From contig NZ_JAUSZJ010000002.1 of the NCBI RefSeq assembly GCF_030817475.1, positions 6,214,626 to 6,278,625 on the forward strand: DNA of 64,000 bases, in the 5' to 3' direction. This document shows positions 44,077 through 52,709 of this stretch, in pieces. Position numbers and translations under genes: made by a program. Within the stretch, counting starts at the first letter, position 1; every line of letters starts with the position of its first letter. The notes under the pieces are model-generated. The model had not been told where the DNA came from. It saw only the letters and a program-made list of their open reading frames with translations, and did no database searches. Origin of the DNA: Streptomyces sp. V2I9. Lineage in GTDB: Bacteria; Actinomycetota; Actinomycetes; Streptomycetales; Streptomycetaceae.

Positions 44077-46021
44077 GACAGCCAAGAGTGACGCGGGTAC
44101 GGGCGGAGCCTCCGTGCTGCGCCGCGTCCTGCTCGACAACGGGGCGCTGAGCGCCCTCGTCGTCCTGGTGGTGGCGATGTCGCTGCTCTCCGGCGACTTC
44201 CTCACCACCCAGAACCTGCTGAACGTCGGTGTCCAGGCGGCCGTCACCGCCATCCTGGCGTTCGGCGTCACCTTCGTCATCGTCTCGGCGGGCATCGACC
44301 TGTCCGTCGGGTCGGTCGCGGCCCTGTCCGCAACGGTCCTCGCCTGGTCCGCGACCTCCGCCGGGGTGCCGGTCGTCCTGGCCGTCGTCCTCGCGGTCGT
44401 CACCGGCATCGCCTGCGGCTTCGTGAACGGCGCCCTCGTCTCGTACGGCAAACTCCCGCCCTTCATCGCTACGCTGGCGATGCTCTCGATCGCCCGCGGC
44501 CTCTCGCTCGTCATCTCGCAGGGCAGCCCGATCGCCTTCCCCGACTCCGTCTCGTGGCTCGGTGACACGATCGGCGGACGGCTCCCCGTACCGGTCCTCG
44601 TGATGATCGCCATGGGCCTGATCACCGCGCTGATCCTCGGCCGCACCTTCATCGGCCGTTCGATGTACGCGATCGGCGGCAACGAGGAAGCGGCCCGGCT
44701 CTCCGGGCTCCGCGTCAAGCGCCAGAAGATCGTCATCTACGCGCTGTCCGGCCTCTTCGCCGCCGTCGCGGGCATCGTCCTGGCCTCGCGCCTCGTCTCC
44801 GCCCAGCCGCAGGCCGCGCAGGGGTACGAACTCGACGCCATCGCCGCCGTCGTCATCGGCGGGGCGAGCCTGGCCGGCGGTGTCGGCAAGGCGTCCGGCA
44901 CCCTCATCGGCGCGCTCATCCTCGCCGTCCTCCGCAACGGCCTCAACCTCCTGTCCGTATCGGCGTTCTGGCAGCAGGTCGTCATCGGCGTCGTCATCGC
45001 GCTCGCCGTCCTGCTCGACACCCTGCGCCGCAAGGCCGGTTCGGGCGCGGCCTCCTCGGCGGGCACCGCCCCCGGCGCACCGGGCTCCGGCAGGAGGAAC
45101 GCGCTGAAGTTCGGCGGGGCCGCGCTCTGCGCGGCGATCGTCGTCGGCGCGGTCTCCTTCCTCAACTCCGGATCGTCCGGCGGCACGACCAAGGTCGGCA
45201 TGTCGCTGTCCACGCTGAACAACCCCTTCTTCGTCCAGATGAAGGAGGGCGCGCAGGCGGAGGCCGAGAAGGCGGGCATCGACCTCACCGTCACCGACGC
45301 CCAGAACGACGCCTCCCAACAGGCCAATCAGCTCCAGAACTTCACCAGCTCCGGCGTCTCCTCGATCATCGTCAACCCGGTGGACTCGGACGCCGTCGGG
45401 CCGGGCGTCCGCAGCGCCGACAAGGCGGACATCCCCGTGATCGCCGCCGACCGGGGCGTCAACAAGGCGGACACCGCCACGCTCGTCGCCTCCGACAACG
45501 TGGCGGGCGGCAAGCTGGCCGCCGACGCGCTGGCCGACCAGCTCGGCGGCAAGGGCAGCATCGTCATCCTCCAGGGCACGGCGGGCACCTCCGCCAGCCG
45601 TGAGCGCGGGGCCGGGTTCGCGGAAGGCCTCAAGGCGTACCCGGACATCAAGGTGGTCGCCAAGCAGCCCGCGGACTTCGACCGGACCAAGGGCCTGGAC
45701 GTCATGACGAACCTCATCCAGTCCCACCCCGGCGTCACCGGCGTCTTCGCCGAGAACGACGAGATGGCGCTCGGCGCGGCGAAGGCGCTCGGGAGCAAGG
45801 CCGGGAAGTCCGTCTCCGTCGTCGGCTTCGACGGGACCCCGGACGGGCTGAAGGCGGTCGAGGCCGGAACGCTCTACGCGTCGGTCGCCCAACAGCCCGC
45901 CGAACTGGGGAAGATCGCGGTCCGCAACGCGGTGATGGCAGCGAAGGGCGAGAAGGTCGAGGACATGGTGAAGGTGCCGGTCAAGGTGGTCACACGGAAG
46001 AATGTCGCCGACTTCTCCTGA
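44066..46021 (+). CDS. rbsC-rbsB: Fused ribose permease and substrate-binding protein
   Basis: A 651-residue fusion. Residues 1-330 are an RbsC-type permease with about ten helices (FGVTFVIVSAGIDLSVGSVAALS, the EAA-like NEEAARLSGLRVKRQK, AIAAVVIGGASLAGGVG). After a Ser/Gly/Pro linker, another hydrophobic helix (FGGAALCAAIVVGAVSFL) leads to an RbsB-like domain (KVGMSLSTLNNPFFVQMKEG, VASDNVAGGKLAADALADQ, GVFAENDEMALGAAKAL). The binding protein is thus tethered to the channel. Starts at GTG 44066 with GGAAGAGGAGGG upstream, overlapping rbsA by 11 bp. Such fusions occur in other Streptomyces ribose operons. Confidence 0.93.
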   Translation: MATETAKSDAGTGGASVLRRVLLDNGALSALVVLVVAMSLLSGDFLTTQNLLNVGVQAAVTAILAFGVTFVIVSAGIDLSVGSVAALSATVLAWSATSAGVPVVLAVVLAVVTGIACGFVNGALVSYGKLPPFIATLAMLSIARGLSLVISQGSPIAFPDSVSWLGDTIGGRLPVPVLVMIAMGLITALILGRTFIGRSMYAIGGNEEAARLSGLRVKRQKIVIYALSGLFAAVAGIVLASRLVSAQPQAAQGYELDAIAAVVIGGASLAGGVGKASGTLIGALILAVLRNGLNLLSVSAFWQQVVIGVVIALAVLLDTLRRKAGSGAASSAGTAPGAPGSGRRNALKFGGAALCAAIVVGAVSFLNSGSSGGTTKVGMSLSTLNNPFFVQMKEGAQAEAEKAGIDLTVTDAQNDASQQANQLQNFTSSGVSSIIVNPVDSDAVGPGVRSADKADIPVIAADRGVNKADTATLVASDNVAGGKLAADALADQLGGKGSIVILQGTAGTSASRERGAGFAEGLKAYPDIKVVAKQPADFDRTKGLDVMTNLIQSHPGVTGVFAENDEMALGAAKALGSKAGKSVSVVGFDGTPDGLKAVEAGTLYASVAQQPAELGKIAVRNAVMAAKGEKVEDMVKVPVKVVTRKNVADFS

Positions 46022-46079
46022 ACCGCCCGCACCGAATCCGTCGACCGGCCCGGACCGACGAAAGCAGGAAGCAGCCCTC

Positions 46080-47003
46080 ATGCGCGACAACGCCCCCGAC
46101 GACCGGTACGACCTGCTGGTCGTCGGGTCGGCCAACGCCGACCTGGTGATCGGCGTCGAACGCCGCCCCGCCCCCGGCGAGACGGTCCTCGGCTCCGATC
46201 TGGCCGTCCACCCCGGCGGCAAGGGCGCCAACCAGGCGCTGGCCGCCGCCCGTCTCGGCGCCCGGACGGCCCTGCTCGCCCGGATCGGCGACGACGGCCA
46301 CGGCCGCCTCCTGCTGGAGAGCCAGCGCGCGGCGGGCGTGGACACGGACGGCGTCCTGATCGGCGGGGCCCCCACGGGCGTCGCGCTGATCACCGTCGAC
46401 CCCTCGGGCGACAACAGCATCGTCGTCTCGCCGGGGGCCAACGGCCGCCTCACCCCCGAGGACATCCGGGCGGCGGCCCCCCTGCTGGCGGCCGCGCGGG
46501 TGATCTCCGTACAGCTGGAGATCCCGTCGGCGACCGTGGCCGAGACGGTACGCGGCCGGGGGCCGGGGACCCGGCTCGTCCTCAACCCCTCGCCGCCCGC
46601 CCCGCTCCCCGCCGAAGTCCTCGCCGCCTGCGACCCGTTGGTGGTCAACGAGCACGAGGCGCGGTACATCCTCGGCGACGGTGCGGGGGAGGGCCCGCAG
46701 GACTGGGCCCCTGCCCTGCTCGCGCTCGGCCCGCGCTCGGTCGTCATCACCCTGGGCGCGGCGGGCGCGCTGGTGGCGGACAGCCGTACGGACTCCCTGG
46801 ACCACCTGGTCAGTCCGAAGGTCGAAGCCCTCGACACCACCGGCGCCGGGGACGCGTTCACGGCGGCCCTGGCCTGGCGGCTGGGCCGGGGCGACGACCT
46901 GCGGGAAGCGGCGGCCTTCGCGGTCCGCGTGGGCGCGGCGGCCGTCACGGCGCGGGGGGCGCAGGAGTCGTTCCCGACGCTGGAGGAGGTCGACGCGCTG
47001 TGA
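46080..47003 (+). CDS. rbsK: Ribokinase
   Basis: A 307-residue PfkB-family kinase: DLLVVGSANADLVIGVERRP, HPGGKGANQALAAARLGA, VVNEHEARYIL, VVITLGAAGA and the anion-hole/catalytic block DTTGAGDAFTAAL with the base Asp. Phosphorylates imported ribose at O5. ATG 46080 follows CAGGAAG. Its stop overlaps the rbsD start (GTGA). Confidence 0.94.
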   Translation: MRDNAPDDRYDLLVVGSANADLVIGVERRPAPGETVLGSDLAVHPGGKGANQALAAARLGARTALLARIGDDGHGRLLLESQRAAGVDTDGVLIGGAPTGVALITVDPSGDNSIVVSPGANGRLTPEDIRAAAPLLAAARVISVQLEIPSATVAETVRGRGPGTRLVLNPSPPAPLPAEVLAACDPLVVNEHEARYILGDGAGEGPQDWAPALLALGPRSVVITLGAAGALVADSRTDSLDHLVSPKVEALDTTGAGDAFTAALAWRLGRGDDLREAAAFAVRVGAAAVTARGAQESFPTLEEVDAL

Positions 47004-47389
47004 AGAAGTCGGGCATCCTCAACCGCCACCTGGCGGGCGCGCTCGCCGAACTCGGCCACGGCGACGGCGTCCTGGTCTGCGACGTCGGCATGCCGATCCC
47101 TCCCGGCCCGCGCGTCGTGGACCTCGCCTTCCGCGCCGGCATCCCGTCGTTCGCGGAGGTGCTGGACGGCCTGCTCGACGAGTTGGCCGTCGAGGGCGCG
47201 ACGGCCGCCGAGGAGATCCGGGAAGCCAACCCGGAGGCCGCGACACTCCTGGACACCCACTTCCCCTGGCTGGAACTGGTTCCGCACGAGGCCCTGAAGG
47301 CGCTCACCCCCGCCGCCCGCCTCGTCGTCCGCACCGGGGAGGCCCGGCCGTACGCGAACGTCCTGCTGCGGTGCGGCGTCTTCTTCTGA
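47000..47389 (+). CDS. rbsD: D-ribose pyranase
   Basis: A 129-residue RbsD/FucU protein: KKSGILNRHLAGALAELGHGD with the catalytic His, VCDVGMPIPPGPRVVDLAF, and the C-terminal VVRTGEARPYANVLLRCGV. Interconverts pyranose and furanose ribose for the kinase. Last gene of the operon; a weak stem (CTCGCCC and complement, 47440-47455) lies downstream. The 253 bp to the next gene hold nothing else recognisable. Confidence 0.94.
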   Translation: MKKSGILNRHLAGALAELGHGDGVLVCDVGMPIPPGPRVVDLAFRAGIPSFAEVLDGLLDELAVEGATAAEEIREANPEAATLLDTHFPWLELVPHEALKALTPAARLVVRTGEARPYANVLLRCGVFF

Positions 47390-47642
47390 ACGGGCGGGAC
47401 GCCGACGGCACAAGGACGGGCACGCGGGCGTGCGGGGGGCTCGCCCGAGGGCGAGAAACGGTTCCGGCGAGCGGAGTGGTACGTCAGTGCCGCTCAGGGT
47501 GGACGCGGGCACCCCGCTCCGGTCGTGTCGCGTCCCGTCGCAGAATAAATTCCTGGCAGCGCCCGGTCACCGGAGCTATGCTCCCCGCGATGACTCACTC
47601 CGAGAACAGATCGGGGGACCCGTCCGCGCAAGGTGAGTGCTG

Positions 47643-49085
47643 ATGCTCACTTCCTCCGCGAACCGGGATTCCCACTCCTCCCCTTCTTCCTTCTGGCCGC
47701 GCGTGCGCGAGTACGCCGTGCCGGCCTCGATGATCCGGACCGCGACCGCCCGCCGTGAGGCCGGGGACTGGGCAGGAGCGTGCGCCGCAGCAGGCGTCGA
47801 CATCGACTTCCGCCTCCGGTCCGTGGTCCGTGACCACGGCCGGGAAACAGCCGTCCGCATCCGGGCGGACCTCCGCCATCTGGCACCCGACCTGCTGCGC
47901 TGGCACATGCCGAGGATCGCCCCGCACGGGCTGCTGCGCCCGGGCCTGACGATCGAGCTGGCCCGCTACGACCCACCGGAACGTGACGGGCGGAGCCCCC
48001 TGCGCCTGGTCGTCCGGACCCCGCCCGCCTGGGCGGACGCCGGGCAGCGGATCAGCCTCGCGCTGTGGGACGGCTCGCACACCGAACCGGGCGCCCGCCG
48101 CCACCCCCACCCGCATCCGAACCGGCGCTTCCGCCTCGATCTGCACCGCCACCTGTGGGATGCGCGCAGGGCCGACGACCTGCGGACCCGATCCGGGGCC
48201 GACAGGCAGCCACCCCGGCACGTCATCGCGTCGGTTGATACGCAGCTGTGGAGCGCCGTGCCGCCCGGCCGCCGCAGCGCCGTCGACCGGTGGGCGGCGG
48301 AGGCGGTGATCCTGCTCGGTGCCGAGGGGCTGGGGCCGGCCGGAACGGTGAGCGTGCGGTTGGGGGGCCGCCGTCGGCTCCTCCTGCACATGGAGGCCCG
48401 GGAGGAGTCCGGCTGCGGGCTGCCTGCCGGGCGCATCACAGCCGTGACCCCGGACCCCGGTCCCTCCGCGACACCGGTGCTGCCGGACGCCGCCACCTGG
48501 GTGCTGCCCGACCTCCACCTGCTCCGTACCGGGGCGATCGAGGCCGGTCGGTTGCACCCGCTGGTCGCGCGTGCCCTCGTCCCGGACCTTCCGGGGCCGA
48601 ATCCGGACGGTGCACGTTCACGTACCGGCGACCGGGCGGGATCGTCGCGCCTCGTGGAATGCCGGGGAGTGCAGCATCGGATCGGCCTGGTCGGAGGGGC
48701 CCTCGCTGCGCTGGACCACGACCCGGCCGAGATCCGCCGCGAAGAGCTGCTGGTCGCTCTGACCGGAACGCCGTTGCCCTGCCTCCAGGCCATCGACGAG
48801 GCGCACCGGCGGCCGGACTGCCTCACCGGTGTCCGGGAACGCCTCGACCACGGCGATCTCACCGGGGCCCTGGCCGTCGTCGAGGAACTGCTCGGCCCGG
48901 AGGCGGTCCTGCGCGACGGCCCGCTGCGGGACGAACTGGAGGCCGACGCGCAACGGCGGATCACCTACGGACTGTACCGGGCCGGCCTGTTCGAACCCGG
49001 CCCCGTCCACCACCGTCCGGGCCCTCACCTCGTCGCCCCCCGTCCTCGCCGGGCCAGGCGTCCGCGCCCCACGGCCGTCTGCTGA
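47643..49085 (+). CDS. Unknown protein associated with a MoxR/vWA pair
   Basis: A 480-residue Arg/Pro-rich protein without a recognised fold. The start shows a short helix ARREAGDWAGACAAAGVDIDF, often seen in Streptomyces helical proteins, followed by RADLRHLAPDLLRWHMPRIAPHG and LALWDGSHTEPGARRH. No signal peptide or membrane segment is visible. ATG 47643 follows AAGGTGAG by 5-6 bp; GTG 47637 is also possible. It lies 104 bp before the MoxR ATPase on the same strand and likely forms a three-gene unit with it and the vWA protein. Confidence 0.75.
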   Translation: MLTSSANRDSHSSPSSFWPRVREYAVPASMIRTATARREAGDWAGACAAAGVDIDFRLRSVVRDHGRETAVRIRADLRHLAPDLLRWHMPRIAPHGLLRPGLTIELARYDPPERDGRSPLRLVVRTPPAWADAGQRISLALWDGSHTEPGARRHPHPHPNRRFRLDLHRHLWDARRADDLRTRSGADRQPPRHVIASVDTQLWSAVPPGRRSAVDRWAAEAVILLGAEGLGPAGTVSVRLGGRRRLLLHMEAREESGCGLPAGRITAVTPDPGPSATPVLPDAATWVLPDLHLLRTGAIEAGRLHPLVARALVPDLPGPNPDGARSRTGDRAGSSRLVECRGVQHRIGLVGGALAALDHDPAEIRREELLVALTGTPLPCLQAIDEAHRRPDCLTGVRERLDHGDLTGALAVVEELLGPEAVLRDGPLRDELEADAQRRITYGLYRAGLFEPGPVHHRPGPHLVAPRPRRARRPRPTAVC

Positions 49086-49189
49086 CTCCGGGCACCGGAA
49101 CCGCCGGTTCCCGCTCCGTGACCACCTTCGTCCACACCCGCACGCACCCTGGCCCATCCGCCCTCCCGCATACCCTCAGGTGATCTCTC

Positions 49190-50449
49190 ATGCTCTCGAA
49201 CAGTCCGTCCACCGCCGTGCTCGCGGACCCCGCTCCCGTCTCCCGACTCGCCGTCGCCGACGCTCTGATGAGCCTGCTCCGCGACACCACCACCGAACCG
49301 CGCCCCGACGCCCAACTGGAGGCGCTGGCCCTCGCGGTCTCCGCCGACCTGCCCGTGCTCCTCCTGGGCGAGCCGGGGATCGGCAAGACCGCGGCGCTCA
49401 CCCAGCTCGCTGCTTCCCTGGACCTGCCGCTCACCACGGTCATCGCCAGCGTGCACGAACCGTCCGACTTCTCCGGCCTGCCCGTCGTCGGCGACGACCC
49501 AGCCGAACAAGGAGTGCCGATGGCCCCGCCGGACTGGGCCGTCCGTCTCGTACGGGCGGGCAAGGGGCTGCTATTCCTCGACGAACTGTCCACCGCGCCC
49601 CCCGCCGTACAGGCCGCGCTACTCCGTCTCGTACTGGAGCGGCGTATCGGGGCTCTCCGACTCCCGCCCGGAGTGAGGATCGTGGCGGCCGCCAACCCGC
49701 GCTCCTCGGCGGCCGACGGCTGGGAGCTGAGCCCGCCGCTCGCCAACCGCTTCGTCCACCTCCGGTGGACCCACGACCACGAGGTCGTCGTCCGCGGCCT
49801 CGGCGGCACCTGGCCCCGCGCGACACTGCCCCGCCTCCACCCCGAAAAGCTGCCCGAGGCCGTCGACTTCGCCCGGCGTGCGGTGTGCGGCCTCCTCTCC
49901 GCCCGCCCGACGCTCGTGCACCGGCTGCCCACCACGGAGACCCGACGCGGCGGGCCCTGGCCGTCGCCGCGCAGCTGGGACATGACCCTGAGCCTCATCG
50001 CGTTCGCGACTGCCGCCGGATCCTCCAGGGAGGTGCTGTCCCTGCTGGTCAGGGGCACGGTGGGAGACGGTCCGGGGCTGGAGCTCCTGGCGAGCCTGGA
50101 CCGGATGGACCTCCCGGACCCCGAGGACCTCCTCGCCGACCCGGCGAGCGCCGTCCTTCCCGAGCGCGGCGATCTCCGCCAGGCCGCGCTGGACGGGGTC
50201 GTCGCGGCGGTCCGCGCCCGGCCGGACCGGGCCCGCTGGGACGCGGCGTGGGCGCTGCTCGTCCGCGCCCTGGAGGCAGGGGCCCCGGACCTGGTGGTCG
50301 TCCCCGCGACGACCCTCGCTGCGCTGCGGCAGGAGGACTGGGACGTACCGGCGGCCATCGAGCACCTCGCCGGGGTGGTCTCCCTGTCCCGGCGTGCGGA
50401 CCGGGCGGCGGACCGGGTGGCCCGCGTCGGTGCGAAGGCGGGCCGGTGA
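49190..50449 (+). CDS. MoxR-type AAA ATPase
   Basis: A 419-residue AAA+ ATPase. Walker A GEPGIGKTAAL, Walker B LLFLDELSTAP, sensor 1 VAAANPRSSAADGWELSPPLANRF and the second-region SP.P pattern are present. MoxR ATPases remodel partner proteins that carry vWA domains, and the next gene is exactly such a protein, coupled by GTGA at 50446-50449. Role: chaperone-like activation of the partner. Substrates are unknown. Confidence 0.9.
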   Translation: MLSNSPSTAVLADPAPVSRLAVADALMSLLRDTTTEPRPDAQLEALALAVSADLPVLLLGEPGIGKTAALTQLAASLDLPLTTVIASVHEPSDFSGLPVVGDDPAEQGVPMAPPDWAVRLVRAGKGLLFLDELSTAPPAVQAALLRLVLERRIGALRLPPGVRIVAAANPRSSAADGWELSPPLANRFVHLRWTHDHEVVVRGLGGTWPRATLPRLHPEKLPEAVDFARRAVCGLLSARPTLVHRLPTTETRRGGPWPSPRSWDMTLSLIAFATAAGSSREVLSLLVRGTVGDGPGLELLASLDRMDLPDPEDLLADPASAVLPERGDLRQAALDGVVAAVRARPDRARWDAAWALLVRALEAGAPDLVVVPATTLAALRQEDWDVPAAIEHLAGVVSLSRRADRAADRVARVGAKAGR

Positions 50450-51714
50450 CGGCGGCGGACGCGCCGGCCGCGCTCGACCTGGACAAGCTGTTCGCCGCCC
50501 GCCTCCAGGCCGCCAGGGCCCGCCCCTATCTGGCGACCGCCCTGTTCGCCCTGCACACCGTGGAGTCGCGGCAGGTTCCGACCATGGCCGTGGACCGGTA
50601 CTGGCGGTGCTACGTCTCACCGTCCTTCGTGGCGGGCACCCCGGTGGAGGAACTGGCGGGAGTCTGGGTCCACGAGGTGTCCCACCTGCTGCGCGACCAC
50701 CACGGCCGCAGCGACCGGGTCGCCCGGCAGCGCGGACTGACCGGGCCCGGCGACCGGCTGCGGATGAACATCGCCGCCGACTGCGAGATCAACGACGACG
50801 TCTACGGCGACGGCCTGGCCCGTCCGAAGGGCGCCGTGTACCCGTCGACGCTGCACCTGAAGCCCGGCGAGCTGATGGAGGACTACCTGTACCAGTTCCG
50901 GCTCGGCCCCCGTACCCGGGACCTCGCCTGGCTGGACTGTGGCAGCGGCGCCGACGGGCTGGAGAGGGACTGGGAGCAGGGGCCCGACGGCGCGCACGGG
51001 CTCAGCGCCCACGAACAGGACGCGGTCCGCTTCCGGGTGGCACAGGGCATCACCGGCCGGCCGGGCAACGCCTCGAAGGGGTGGAAGCGGTGGGCGGAGG
51101 AGGCGTTCCATCCTCCGCAGCCCTGGCGGGAGTTGCTGGGCGCCGCCGTACGCTCCGCCGCCTCGGGGTCCGGCGCGGGGGAGGACTACACCTACGGCCG
51201 CCCGTCGCGCCGCTCCACCGGACTGCCCGGCGTCGTCCTCCCGAGCCTGCGCCGCAGACCGCCGCGGGTCTCCGTCGTCATCGACACCTCGGGCTCGGTG
51301 AGCGACGCCGAACTGGGCAGCGCCCTCCTGGAGGTCGCCGCCATCTCCCGAGCGGTCGGCGGCCGCCGCGACCTGGTCACCGTCCTGGCCTGCGACGCGG
51401 CGACCCGCGTCGTCCACCCGCTGTGCCGGGCGGAGGGCATCCCGCTGGTGGGAGGCGGCGGGACGGACCTGCGTACGGGCTTCGCCAAGGCGCTGCGGGG
51501 GCACCCCCGCCCCGACGCCGTGGTGATCCTGACCGACGGACAGACACCGTGGCCCGCGACGCGACCGGCCTGCCGCACGGTCGTCGGCCTCTTCCCGAGG
51601 GATCACGGACGTCACTCCCGGGACGAGGACGACCCCGGTCACCTACCGCGCCGGCCCCCGGCATGGGCGCGGGTGGTGGAGATCGGACAGCCCGGCGGCG
51701 GGGCCCCCGCATAA
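50446..51714 (+). CDS. vWA-domain putative metallopeptidase (DUF2201 type)
   Basis: A 422-residue protein in two parts. The N-terminal part has a zinc-peptidase motif HEVSHLLRDHH (HExxH) and a downstream DCEINDD. The C-terminal part is a vWA-like domain with an intact MIDAS DTSGSVS and GGGGTDLRTG, then VVILTDGQTPWP. This matches the VWA-like/metallopeptidase family usually paired with MoxR ATPases. No signal peptide, so cytoplasmic. GTG start inside the MoxR stop. Confidence 0.88.
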   Translation: MTAADAPAALDLDKLFAARLQAARARPYLATALFALHTVESRQVPTMAVDRYWRCYVSPSFVAGTPVEELAGVWVHEVSHLLRDHHGRSDRVARQRGLTGPGDRLRMNIAADCEINDDVYGDGLARPKGAVYPSTLHLKPGELMEDYLYQFRLGPRTRDLAWLDCGSGADGLERDWEQGPDGAHGLSAHEQDAVRFRVAQGITGRPGNASKGWKRWAEEAFHPPQPWRELLGAAVRSAASGSGAGEDYTYGRPSRRSTGLPGVVLPSLRRRPPRVSVVIDTSGSVSDAELGSALLEVAAISRAVGGRRDLVTVLACDAATRVVHPLCRAEGIPLVGGGGTDLRTGFAKALRGHPRPDAVVILTDGQTPWPATRPACRTVVGLFPRDHGRHSRDEDDPGHLPRRPPAWARVVEIGQPGGGAPA

Positions 51715-51718
51715 CAGG

Positions 51719-52510
51719 TCAGCACGTCCCCACCAGCTCCGCCAGCGCCCCCGCCAGCGCGTCGAGCCCCGGCCCGGCAGGGCCGCCCGGCTCGGTCATG
51801 TACGTGTCGCGGCGGATCTCGATCATCAGGGCCGTGACCCGCCGGTCCGTGCCGTAGTGCTTCAGCGGGACGTACGTACCGGCGAACGGGGTGTCGACCG
51901 CTGTGCCCCCGAAACCGGCGAACGCCCCTTCCGCCAGGGACCGCAGCTCCGGCGGTGTGTGGAACGGGTCGGTGCCCAGGCAGACGGGCGGGCGGGGGCC
52001 CGTGCCGTGCAGTTCGTACGGGAGTGGCGCGGTCGGGTACGAGTGGACGTCGATGATCACCGCACGGCCCGCGGCAGCGATCCGGGCGTCGACCGCCTCC
52101 GTCATGGCGTCGGCGTACGGGTGGAAGTACGCCTCCAGCAGCGGTGCCGGGTCGGTCTCCGGGGCGCGCAGCCGTTCGCGGTGGGTGGTGCGGGTGTAGA
52201 CGGCTCCCATGCCGACGGCCGACATCTCCTCCCGCTCGTCCGGGAAGCGTTCCGGGTCGACGACCAGCCGCGACAGGTTGTTCACGAAGCGCCAGGGAGC
52301 GGACGGGGCGATCGCCGCAGCCGAGGCGGCCAGTTCGGCGGTGTGGGCGTCGGTGATGTGGTCGAGCTCGCGCTCCAGGGCCGCGTCGCCCAACGTGATG
52401 CCCCCGCGCACGCGGTGGGGGATGTGGCGGGATCCGTGCGGTACGTGCAGGAGGACCGGCGAGTCGACAGCTCCGGGGACGAGCGTGAACGGCTGCGGAG
52501 GCTGATGCAC
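51719..52510 (-). CDS. N-formylglutamate amidohydrolase family protein
   Basis: A 263-residue protein of the FGase/HutG family. Visible are VLLHVPHGSRHIP near the N-terminus, ITDAHTAELA, NNLSRLVVDPERFPDE, AVIIDVHSYP, and IEIRRDTYM. It releases formate or ammonia from N-formylglutamate-like amides, a step of histidine use in some bacteria, but here there are no hut genes nearby. It converges on the vWA gene with a 4-bp gap. Confidence 0.88.
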   Translation of the reverse strand: MHQPPQPFTLVPGAVDSPVLLHVPHGSRHIPHRVRGGITLGDAALERELDHITDAHTAELAASAAAIAPSAPWRFVNNLSRLVVDPERFPDEREEMSAVGMGAVYTRTTHRERLRAPETDPAPLLEAYFHPYADAMTEAVDARIAAAGRAVIIDVHSYPTAPLPYELHGTGPRPPVCLGTDPFHTPPELRSLAEGAFAGFGGTAVDTPFAGTYVPLKHYGTDRRVTALMIEIRRDTYMTEPGGPAGPGLDALAGALAELVGTC

Positions 52511-52709
52511 GGGTACTCCTCAAGGGTGTTTCATCCGTCTTCCGCCACCAGCATCCCGGACAGCCCCGGCGGCGGCGAACGGCCTCCCTGTTCTCCTGGC
52601 GGCCCGTCAGCGAACCGCTCCAGCGGCTACCGTTGATCCTTGTGGTCGGTCGCGGCGGTGCCCGGGAGGGGTGCACCGGGCGAACCGGCGGGAACAGGGG
52701 GCGCACCGC

